This document shows positions 8,740 through 15,902 of a stretch of DNA of 64,000 bases, one piece after another. Origin of the DNA: an uncultured Porphyromonadaceae bacterium (GTDB lineage: Bacteria > Bacteroidota > Bacteroidia > Bacteroidales > Muribaculaceae). The stretch is taken from positions 1-64,000 of the forward strand of contig CAJKBH010000016.1 of assembly GCA_905198125.1 (NCBI GenBank), written 5' to 3'. Both the position numbers and the translations under genes were made by a program. Within the stretch, counting starts at the first letter, position 1. The number at the start of each line of letters is the position of its first letter. A model generated the notes under the pieces. That model was not told where the DNA came from, ran no database searches, and saw only the letters and a program-made list of their open reading frames with translations.

Positions 8740-9470
8740 CACATCGTGGCGCTCAGGAACATCAGCGGAGTGTACAGCGAATTGGTGATGATGCTCAGCA
8801 CAATGGAGGCGATGATCCATATCTGGGCGCGGTTGGAGGCCTTCTCGGCACCGGCTTCGTCGCCGACGAAGTACCGGCTACTGACCTGTGTGCTGAACAC
8901 TATCGCCACGATACCGGCGGGCATACAGCAGAAAATGGTGGCCAGTATGGCCCACAGCAGATACGACTTGGGCATCGGCTTGCGCTCGGCCGGAGCGGAC
9001 ACCTGATTGCCCTGAGACATTGCCGACGGTGCCGGATTGAAGTATGCCGGTTGCGCCTCGGGTGCTTGGGTCTGTGCCTGAGGTTGGTCGGGTTCCCCCG
9101 CTTCTGCCGGCATGGGCGGCGGGGTCTGTGCCTTTACCGAAAAATCCTCGCGCAGCGTCTGCGCCCAACGGCGTTCGGGTCCGTATTCGGGACACTCCAC
9201 GTTGAGGCGGCGCGTGGCGTCGGTCACGCTTTCCCCCTCGCTTATGACCATATACGGCACGCCGAATCCTTCCGGAAGGCTCTGCGTGTAGTTCTCAAGT
9301 ATCAGGAACTCAACGCCCTCCTGCTTCAGCGCGTCGGCCAAACGCTCGGGGTTCATGGCCAGGGACTCGGGCACCATTCCGATGCGGTAACGGCTCCCCC
9401 GGTTCAGCGTGTCCATCATCTCGGTTGCCACCGGTGCCGACCCGCTCGTCAATATCGCTATCCTTTTCAC
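8739..9470 (-). CDS. CD225/dispanin-type membrane protein with a PurN-like N-terminus
   Basis: 243 residues. Residues 1-60 (KRIAILTSGS... then EFLIL) look like the first beta-alpha-beta unit of glycinamide formyltransferase (PurN), and residues about 78-108 resemble that enzyme's C-terminal helix, but the catalytic core is absent. A Pro/Ala/Gln-rich linker (about 112-160) leads to a C-terminal CD225/dispanin domain with two hydrophobic helices (YLLWAILATIFCCMPAGIVA and WIIASIVLSIITNSLY). It is 3 nt downstream of tyrS and translationally coupled to DUF2752. The N-terminal assignment is an inference from pattern only. Confidence 0.7.
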   Translation of the reverse strand: MKRIAILTSGSAPVATEMMDTLNRGSRYRIGMVPESLAMNPERLADALKQEGVEFLILENYTQSLPEGFGVPYMVISEGESVTDATRRLNVECPEYGPERRWAQTLREDFSVKAQTPPPMPAEAGEPDQPQAQTQAPEAQPAYFNPAPSAMSQGNQVSAPAERKPMPKSYLLWAILATIFCCMPAGIVAIVFSTQVSSRYFVGDEAGAEKASNRAQIWIIASIVLSIITNSLYTPLMFLSATM

Positions 9471-9473
9471 TCT

Positions 9474-10766
9474 CTACTCTGCCTTAAGTAAGTAATGGTT
9501 CTTTTTGCCTTTCTGCACGTGTATGTACTTGCCGCCGAGCAATGCGTCCTTGCCTATCACGGCGTTGGGATCGGTCACCTTCTCCTTGTTGACCGACACG
9601 CCGCCCTGCTGTATCATCTTGCGCGCCTCCCCCTTGCTGGGGAACACCTGCGACTTGACTGCCACAAGGTCAATCAGAGGCACTCCGGCCTCAAGGTCGC
9701 TCAGGGCGATGTCGAACATCGGCACGCCTTCGAACACCTCGAGCAGAGTCTTCTCGTCCACATTATGCAGGGCCTCGGCTGCCTTGGGGCTGAACAGTAT
9801 CTCGCTGGCAGCCACGGCACTGTTGTATGCCTCCTCGCTGTGCACCATCTCGGTCAGTTCCTTGGCCAGCCGCTTCTGTATGGGACGCGCGCCGGGGTTG
9901 GCGGCGTGTTCCTCGACAAGAGCCTGAATCTCCTCTTGACTCAGGAACGTGAATATCTTCAGGTATTTTTCGGCGTCTTCGTCGCTGACGTTCAGCCAGA
10001 ACTGATAGAACTTATAGGGGGACGTGCGCTCGGGGTCGAGCCATATATTTCCGCTCTCGGTCTTGCCGAACTTGCCGCCGTCGGCCTTGGTGATCAGCGG
10101 GCAGGTCAGGGCGTAAGCCTCGCCGCCGAGCTTGCGGCGTATCAGCTCCGTACCGGTGGTGATGTTGCCCCACTGGTCCGAACCGCCGAGCTGCAGACGG
10201 CAGTTGCGGTCCTTATACAGCGTGTAGTAGTCGAATCCCTGCAGCAGCTGGTAGGTGAACTCGGTGAAGCTCAGTCCGTCGCGGGCCTCGCCGTTGAGAC
10301 GTTTCTGCACCGAATCCTTGGCCATCATGTAGTTCACCGTTATGTGCTTGCCTATCTCGCGGGCGAAATCCAGGAACGTCACGTCCTTGGTCCAGTCGTA
10401 GTTGTTCACCATCTCGGCGCGGTTGGGCGCGTCGCTGTCGAAGTCCAGGAATTTCTTCAGCTGGTTCTTGATTGCCTCCTGGTTGTGGCGCAAGGTATTC
10501 TCGTCAAGCAGGTTGCGCTCGGCCGATTTGCCCGAGGGGTCGCCGATCATGCCGGTAGCGCCGCCCACCAGCACCAATGGCTTGTGGCCGCAACGCTGGA
10601 AATGACGCAGCATCATCACCCCGCACAGATGGCCGATATGCAGCGAATCTGCCGTCGGGTCTATGCCTAAGTATGCGGTGGTCATACCTTTTTTCAGTTC
10701 TTCGTCAGTACCGGGCATTACTGTGTGTACCATGCCTCGCCATGTCAGTTCCTGTATGAAGTCCAT
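9474..10766 (-). CDS. tyrS: tyrosine-tRNA ligase
   Basis: 430 residues, full length for bacterial TyrRS. It charges tRNA-Tyr with tyrosine in the cytoplasm. The class I signatures are visible: HIGH at about 42-45 (DSLHIGHLCG) and the KMSKS equivalent KFGKT at about 231-235. The tyrosine/tRNA pocket segment YQLLQGFDYYTLY lies between them. An S4-type RNA-binding domain forms the C-terminus (GEARKMIQQGGVSVN). It lies 33 nt downstream of the M28 peptidase gene and 3 nt upstream of the CD225 gene, so it probably shares their transcript. Confidence 0.97.
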   Translation of the reverse strand: MDFIQELTWRGMVHTVMPGTDEELKKGMTTAYLGIDPTADSLHIGHLCGVMMLRHFQRCGHKPLVLVGGATGMIGDPSGKSAERNLLDENTLRHNQEAIKNQLKKFLDFDSDAPNRAEMVNNYDWTKDVTFLDFAREIGKHITVNYMMAKDSVQKRLNGEARDGLSFTEFTYQLLQGFDYYTLYKDRNCRLQLGGSDQWGNITTGTELIRRKLGGEAYALTCPLITKADGGKFGKTESGNIWLDPERTSPYKFYQFWLNVSDEDAEKYLKIFTFLSQEEIQALVEEHAANPGARPIQKRLAKELTEMVHSEEAYNSAVAASEILFSPKAAEALHNVDEKTLLEVFEGVPMFDIALSDLEAGVPLIDLVAVKSQVFPSKGEARKMIQQGGVSVNKEKVTDPNAVIGKDALLGGKYIHVQKGKKNHYLLKAE

Positions 10767-10799
10767 TGTCGTATTCTTATGTCGTTTGTTATTATTCGG

Positions 10800-11837
10800 T
10801 TATTTATAAATGAATTGCAGCAGCGACTGACCCACAGCCTTGAGCGTGGCCTTGTCGATGTTGCCGATATTGTCGCTTACGGTATGCCATGTCGGGTTGA
10901 ATCCCTGCCTCGGGTCATAGTCTATTATGTCAATGGCCGGCACACCCTGTTCTATCAGCTTCACATGGTCGTCGGTCACCGCGCCGCCCATGGTCTGCGG
11001 GAAATACGACGCATAACCGGCCGCGCCGGCCGCCTGACGGAACTGCGCGTTCAGTTCGGGCGCCGCCTGCTGCGAGAAATACTCGTAGGGAAACCGTGCG
11101 TTGCGACCACCCACCATATCGAGCAGTATAGCCTTGGCCGGACGCCAGCCCTTGGCATCCATGTGGTCGGCGAAATATTTCGCGCCCATTGCCCAGGAAT
11201 CCTCCTGATTGTCCGTGCCATAATCCTCGGCGTCGACCATTAGTATGTCTATTCCGCAACCCGGATTTTTAATGCCGAGTTGACGGGCAGTCTCCAGCAA
11301 TACAGCCACTCCGCTGGCGCCGTCGTTGGCCCCGTCTATGGGTTGCTTGCGCTTCGATTCATCGGAATCCTGGTCGGCCCAGGGACGGGTGTCGTAATGT
11401 GCGAGAAGCAACAGCCGTCCCGTTTCCTTTTCCGGATTGAAGCGGGCGAAGATGTTGCGCGAATGCAGCACGGTGCCGTCGAAAGCCGTGGCATCAAAGC
11501 GCTGTTCGTGCACCTGCGCGCCGCTGCGTTTCAGTTCGGCCACCAACATGTCGCCCGTCTTGCGATGCGCCACGCTGTTGGGCACCCGCGGCCCGAAATC
11601 CACCTGCCGTTTCAGATAAACGTATGCGCTGTCCGCATTGAATTCGGGCACGGAGACTGTCGCGGCATCGGCCACCGAGCCGTTCACCGACCCGGTCGTT
11701 GCACCGTCTGCCGATTCGGCTGTTTCGGTCGAAGCCGTGCCGTCACCGGCCGCGGACCCGTTCCGCGCCCCGCCGCACGACACTCCGGCCGTCAATATCG
11801 CCGCCGTCACCACCAATGCTCCGATAATCTTTTGCAT
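10800..11837 (-). CDS. M28 family metallopeptidase / glutaminyl cyclase-like lipoprotein
   Basis: 345 residues with a lipoprotein signal (lipobox AGVSCGG, Cys about 20) and a low-complexity Ala/Thr/Gly/Ser linker to about 65. The catalytic domain shows the M28 zinc-site pattern: HYDTRPW, GANDGASG, DAEDYG, and later DDHVKLIEQG and WHTVSDN. The DAEDYG/DDHVKL arrangement is typical of bacterial glutaminyl-peptide cyclotransferase-like M28 proteins. It probably acts in the periplasm or on the cell surface on peptide N-termini. A TAnnTTTG promoter element ends only 4 nt before the start codon, suggesting a leaderless message. Confidence 0.85.
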   Translation of the reverse strand: MQKIIGALVVTAAILTAGVSCGGARNGSAAGDGTASTETAESADGATTGSVNGSVADAATVSVPEFNADSAYVYLKRQVDFGPRVPNSVAHRKTGDMLVAELKRSGAQVHEQRFDATAFDGTVLHSRNIFARFNPEKETGRLLLLAHYDTRPWADQDSDESKRKQPIDGANDGASGVAVLLETARQLGIKNPGCGIDILMVDAEDYGTDNQEDSWAMGAKYFADHMDAKGWRPAKAILLDMVGGRNARFPYEYFSQQAAPELNAQFRQAAGAAGYASYFPQTMGGAVTDDHVKLIEQGVPAIDIIDYDPRQGFNPTWHTVSDNIGNIDKATLKAVGQSLLQFIYK

Positions 11838-11841
11838 TCCG

Positions 11842-11873
11842 CAAATTTAACCTTTTTTCTCCAATTCTCAAAA
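11842..11873 (-). promoter_or_regulatory. promoter of the M28-tyrS transcript
   Basis: On the minus strand TTTTG (11869-11873) is followed after 19 nt by TAAATTTG (11842-11849), a full Bacteroidetes consensus. Only CGGA separates the -7 box from the ATG at 11837, which places the transcription start at or next to the start codon. Confidence 0.75.
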
Positions 11874-11950
11874 TCAGAACTTTGCACTTGCATGCAGTTC
11901 CATAAAGGTACTTCCTGCTTTCTCGCCATTTGACCTTGTTCGTCTTGATT

Positions 11951-11993
11951 ATTTTATGTAAATTTGCAGTAGTATTGCAAATTTGCATAAAAT
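11951..11993. repeat. left palindrome flanking the DUF4143 ATPase gene
   Basis: Two 18-nt arms, ATTTTATGTAAATTTGCA and TGCAAATTTGCATAAAAT, pair with a single mismatch around a 7-nt spacer. It is nearly the same sequence as the palindrome just after the gene. The one mismatch (T instead of C at 11959) turns CAAATTTG into TAAATTTG, a perfect -7 promoter box (11959-11966) 36 nt before the ATPase start. Confidence 0.85.
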
Positions 11994-12002
11994 AGAGAGC
12001 GT

Positions 12003-13157
12003 ATGGATGGGAATTTTATTACAAGGACTATGGGAGAGGCCGTCAGGGAGGCGGCTCGGTACTTCCCTGTCGTGACGTTGACGGGACCACGACAGTCGGG
12101 CAAATCGACCCTGCTGAGACATCTGTTCAAGGATCTGCCTTATTATTCAATGGAAGATCCTGACATTCGACTGCTGGCAAAATCCGATCCACGGGGATTT
12201 CTTGCACAGTTCCATAACGGTGTCATCATCGACGAGGTGCAGAATGTGCCGGAATTGCTGTCGTATATACAGGGTATAGTAGACGAGAATCCGCAGCGAA
12301 AGTTCTACCTAACAGGCAGTTCGCAGTTTGGATTGCTGCATTCCGTGTCACAGTCTTTGGCGGGACGATCCGCAGTATTCGAACTGTTGCCATTATCATT
12401 GCGGGAGATTGCCGGGCTTGATCAGGGTGATTCTGCCAATGACCTGATGTATAAAGGGTTCTATCCCGCTATCTGGAGCGGCAAGAACTTGCCGAAGTTC
12501 CTCTATCCTGCTTACGTCAAGACATACATAGAACGTGATGTCCGCAATATACTGTCAATAAAAGACCTCGATACCTTCCAGCGATTCATCAAGCTATGTG
12601 CCGCTCGCATCGGTAGTATTTTCAACGCTTCGGAACTGTCTAACGAACTTGGAGTAGCATCGAATACCATCAACTCATGGCTATCTGTGCTTCAGGCATC
12701 GTACATAGTGTATATGCTGCCTCCTTTCTATACGAATACACGCAAACGCCTGACAAAAAGCCCAAAACTATATTTCACAGACTGCGGTCTGGCTGCCTAT
12801 CTGCTGGATATCGACTCTGCCGACACCATGAACCGCGACAAAATGCGGGGACACCTGTTTGAAAATATGGTGATAATGGATTTTCTGAAGAAAAGGTATA
12901 ATTCCGGTCAGAACGGCGGATTGTATTTCTACCGCGACTCTAACGGCAATGAGGTTGATCTGCTGGTAAAAGACGGCAGCGGTTATGACTGTTATGAAAT
13001 CAAGTCATCGGCCACATTCCATCCAGACTTTGCCAAGGGATTGAATAATTTTGAAAAGGCATTTCCGGAACTGGTTCACAAAAAGTCCATAATCTATTCA
13101 GGCCAGACTCTCCCCTCCGTCAACAATACGTTAATCACCAACTACCGAAATCTGTAA
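12003..13157 (+). CDS. AAA ATPase with DUF4143 domain
   Basis: 384 residues. The N-terminal AAA_14 domain has Walker A GPRQSGKSTLL (about 28-38), Walker B GVIIDEVQNVP (about 75-85) and a sensor-like YLTGSSQF. The C-terminal DUF4143 part ends in a PD-(D/E)xK-like pattern, NEVDLLVKDGSGYDCYEIKSS region (about 318-338). These multicopy ATPases of Bacteria and Archaea have no settled function. Here the gene stands alone and is tightly bracketed by matching palindromes, 9 nt before its start and directly at its stop. That arrangement suggests an independent mobile or self-contained unit. Confidence 0.9.
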   Translation: MDGNFITRTMGEAVREAARYFPVVTLTGPRQSGKSTLLRHLFKDLPYYSMEDPDIRLLAKSDPRGFLAQFHNGVIIDEVQNVPELLSYIQGIVDENPQRKFYLTGSSQFGLLHSVSQSLAGRSAVFELLPLSLREIAGLDQGDSANDLMYKGFYPAIWSGKNLPKFLYPAYVKTYIERDVRNILSIKDLDTFQRFIKLCAARIGSIFNASELSNELGVASNTINSWLSVLQASYIVYMLPPFYTNTRKRLTKSPKLYFTDCGLAAYLLDIDSADTMNRDKMRGHLFENMVIMDFLKKRYNSGQNGGLYFYRDSNGNEVDLLVKDGSGYDCYEIKSSATFHPDFAKGLNNFEKAFPELVHKKSIIYSGQTLPSVNNTLITNYRNL

Positions 13158-13204
13158 TGATTTTATGCAAATTTGCAGTGGCATTGCAAATTTGCATAAA
13201 ATCA
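13158..13204. repeat. right palindrome flanking the DUF4143 ATPase gene
   Basis: Perfect 20-nt arms, TGATTTTATGCAAATTTGCA and its complement, around the 7-nt spacer GTGGCAT. It begins directly after the ATPase stop codon. The inner 18 nt of each arm match the left copy, apart from one base. It lies between two convergent genes and may also stop transcription from both sides, although no T-run follows. Confidence 0.85.
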
Positions 13205-13224
13205 TATTCGGATTTTTCGGGATT

Positions 13225-14280
13225 TTAGCGGGCGAAAAGGGCGCGGTGGGCGTCGGTGGAGGTGCGGATGCCGCTGCGGGCGGCTTCGGCGCGCAGCCGG
13301 GCAGGGTCGCTAAGACGGGAGATGGCGACATCGCGGTCCGGGAAATCGGACGGCAGGTCCTGAAGGGCGTCGGGAAAGACCTCGAGGGTCTCGGCAAGGA
13401 TATACATGGCTGAGGGATTGCCGGCAAGTGCGGCGCGCGCAAAGTATTCCAGGCTCTTGTCGTGGCTGTACTTCACGCCCACACCTCGGGAATAGGCATC
13501 GCCAAGTAATGCCATGGCGCGTGCTCCGATGCCGATGGTGTCGGGAGTCTCTGTGGCACGCTCCAGCAGCAGCACGCCGGCGCCGGGGGCATAGCCGGCG
13601 TAATAACGCAGACCTAAATTGAAAGCGGAGTCCTGCGGGAGTCGCTGCCAGCGGTGGCCCATCAGTGCGATCAGACGCGCTTCGGCATCGCCGAGGCCGC
13701 GTTCCAACGCCGCTTCATAATTGGCGGCGCCCTTCAGCGTGTCGCGCTTTACCCAGCGGCCGTCGCGATACATGTCGCCAAGCATGCTGAAGGCCGTTGG
13801 TATCTGTGCATTGGCACCTTTCACAAGATAGGCATATGCAGTAGAATCGGCTGCCAACCGTTCCTCAGGCGTGCGCCCGGACACGGTATCGTTCAGCAGC
13901 AGGTAGGCCAGATTGCTGACGGCTCGCGGGTCGCCGGCATCCGCACTGCGCCGCAACCACATCACGGAACTGTCACGGTCAACCGGAATCAGCTTCCGAT
14001 CGCCGACTTTGTATCCTTTGCCGTATAGATAGCCTAAATAATTCATGGCAGGCGGGAAACCGTTCCGTGCGGAACGACGCATCAGTTCCAATGCCCTGAC
14101 CGAATCGGCGGGTACGGAGTCCCAGCCGGTCTCGAGGACGGTGGCAAGACGATACTGGGCCTCGGCATCGCCGTTCTCGGCGCGCCGCTCGAACTGACGG
14201 AACGCCCTGCGTCCCTCAGGCGTGGCCGCGAACATCGAGGCCACCATCACCGCCAACAGTATCAGTACCGCCTTCCTCAT
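13225..14280 (-). CDS. Sel1-like repeat protein with signal peptide
   Basis: 351 residues. The N-terminal hydrophobic stretch (about 4-19) ends in an SpI-type site. The rest is a run of Sel1-like helical repeats with the pattern GDAEAQYRLATVLETGW, then GFPPAMNYLGYLYGKGY, GDPRAVSNLAYLL, PTAFSMLGDMYRDG and GNPSAMYILAETL. Such solenoids act as protein-interaction scaffolds in the periplasm. It follows porX by 77 nt on the same strand, so it may belong to the porW-porX transcript. A specific function cannot be given. Confidence 0.85.
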   Translation of the reverse strand: MRKAVLILLAVMVASMFAATPEGRRAFRQFERRAENGDAEAQYRLATVLETGWDSVPADSVRALELMRRSARNGFPPAMNYLGYLYGKGYKVGDRKLIPVDRDSSVMWLRRSADAGDPRAVSNLAYLLLNDTVSGRTPEERLAADSTAYAYLVKGANAQIPTAFSMLGDMYRDGRWVKRDTLKGAANYEAALERGLGDAEARLIALMGHRWQRLPQDSAFNLGLRYYAGYAPGAGVLLLERATETPDTIGIGARAMALLGDAYSRGVGVKYSHDKSLEYFARAALAGNPSAMYILAETLEVFPDALQDLPSDFPDRDVAISRLSDPARLRAEAARSGIRTSTDAHRALFAR

Positions 14281-14357
14281 TGCTTGCCCCTCACTTTTAC
14301 TTATAATTCATCCTCGCGCAGCCGTTTCCGTCCGGAGCTTTGCTCCGGTTTTCGGTC

Positions 14358-15899
14358 TCATCCCTCTTTCGGCGTCAGCGTTATCAGCGGCACTATCATC
14401 TCCTCCAGCGAGATGCCGCCGTGCTGGAACGTCCCGTTGTAATACTGCACATAGTAGTTGTAGTTGTTGGGATAGGAGAAGAAATCCTCGTTGGTGGCGA
14501 ATATGTAAGCACTCGCTATATTGGGTGCCGGCAGTCCGAAGCGTTTCGGATTCTTTATCTCGTACACCTGCTTGGGATTGTAGCTCAACGTCTTGCCTAC
14601 TTTGTAACGCAGGTTGGTATTGGTATTCTTGTCGCCCACCACCTTTATGGGATTCTCAACGCGGATGGTACCGTGGTCTGTGGTGAGCACCACCTTATAG
14701 CCGAACTCAGCCAGGCGCGCGAAGATGTCGAGCACGCCGGAATGACGGAACCACGACTCCGACAGCGAGCGGTATGCGGCGTCGTTGCTGGCCAGCTCAC
14801 GGATCATCTTCGATTCCGTACGCGCGTGCGACAGCATGTCGATGAAGTTCAGCACCACCACCTGCAATGGAATGTCGCGCGTCTTGCCCAGGCGGGCCAG
14901 ATATTTCTCACACCCGGTGGAATCGTATATCTTGGTGTACGTAAACTTCTCCTTCCGGCGGAAACGGTCTAACTGTGTCTGCACCAGCTCCTGCTCGTGC
15001 ACGTTGAGACCCTCGTCCTCGTCTTCCTCCACCCAGTATTGCGGATACATGGTGGCGATGTCCACGGGCATCAGTCCGGCGAAGATGGCGTTGCGCGCAT
15101 ATTGCGTCGACGTCGGCAGGATGGTGGTGTACAGGTCCTCCGACACATTGAAGTGCTCGGCAAGCATAGGCTGAATGGCCTTCCATTGGTCAAGACGGAA
15201 ATTGTCTATCAGGAAGAAGCATACCTTCTCCCCCTTGTCAAGCAGCGGAAACACGTTATTCTTGAACAGCCTCGGACTCATCAGCGGGCGCTCCTCGGAA
15301 GTGACCCAGCTTTCGTATGTGCGGCGGATGTACTTGCAGAAATTGGAATTGGCGTCACGCTTCTGCATCAGCAGCATCTCGGCCATGGGCGACGACGACT
15401 GCGACAGCTTCATCTCCCAGTTGACGAGGCGTCGGTACACCTCCTTCCATTCCTCCAGGTCGGAGGCCATGTTGATCTGCCGCGACAGTTCGTTGAATTC
15501 CTGCTGATAGTCTGACGACGTCTGCACTGTCACGATCTCGCGGCTGTGCAGGTTCTTCTTGATTGACAGCAATATCTGGTTGGGGTTCACAGGCTTGATC
15601 AGATAGTCGGCGATGCGGTTGCCTATGGCCTGGTCCATGATGTTCTCCTCCTCCGACTTGGTGATCATCACCACCGGCAGTTCCGGATGCCGTTCGTTGA
15701 TGATGTCCAGCGTCTCCAGGCCGGAGATGCCGGGCATGTTCTCGTCCAGCAGTATCAGCGAATAGTTGGCGTGTTCCAGCGCGTCGAGCGCGTCGCGGCC
15801 GTTAGACACGGTGTCCACGTCATAACCTTTCGCCTTAAGGAACATTATATGCGGTTTCAGCAGATCTATCTCGTCGTCTGCCCAAAGTATGCGGTTCAT
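14358..15899 (-). CDS. porX: PglZ-domain response regulator PorX
   Basis: 513 residues. The receiver domain (1-about 120) has the acidic pair D8/D9, phospho-acceptor D52 (LLDENMPG), Thr in MITKSEE and Lys in LIKPVNP. A helical linker leads to a PglZ/alkaline-phosphatase-like domain (about 200-510) with LIDNFRLDQW and TTDHGTIRV metal-site segments. This architecture defines PorX, the cytoplasmic regulator of the type IX secretion system in Bacteroidetes, which works with the PorY kinase and SigP. It follows porW by 3 nt. Length and motifs look intact. Confidence 0.93.
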   Translation of the reverse strand: MNRILWADDEIDLLKPHIMFLKAKGYDVDTVSNGRDALDALEHANYSLILLDENMPGISGLETLDIINERHPELPVVMITKSEEENIMDQAIGNRIADYLIKPVNPNQILLSIKKNLHSREIVTVQTSSDYQQEFNELSRQINMASDLEEWKEVYRRLVNWEMKLSQSSSPMAEMLLMQKRDANSNFCKYIRRTYESWVTSEERPLMSPRLFKNNVFPLLDKGEKVCFFLIDNFRLDQWKAIQPMLAEHFNVSEDLYTTILPTSTQYARNAIFAGLMPVDIATMYPQYWVEEDEDEGLNVHEQELVQTQLDRFRRKEKFTYTKIYDSTGCEKYLARLGKTRDIPLQVVVLNFIDMLSHARTESKMIRELASNDAAYRSLSESWFRHSGVLDIFARLAEFGYKVVLTTDHGTIRVENPIKVVGDKNTNTNLRYKVGKTLSYNPKQVYEIKNPKRFGLPAPNIASAYIFATNEDFFSYPNNYNYYVQYYNGTFQHGGISLEEMIVPLITLTPKEG

Positions 15900-15902
15900 A
15901 AG

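Noticed and set aside
9495..10670. 391-codon open frame on the plus strand
   Set aside because: Antisense to tyrS; no independent coding signal.
14332..14348. Hairpin CCGGAGC-TTT-GCTCCGG after porX as a terminator
   Set aside because: A T-run follows only on the plus strand, which is not transcribed here; on the minus strand none follows.
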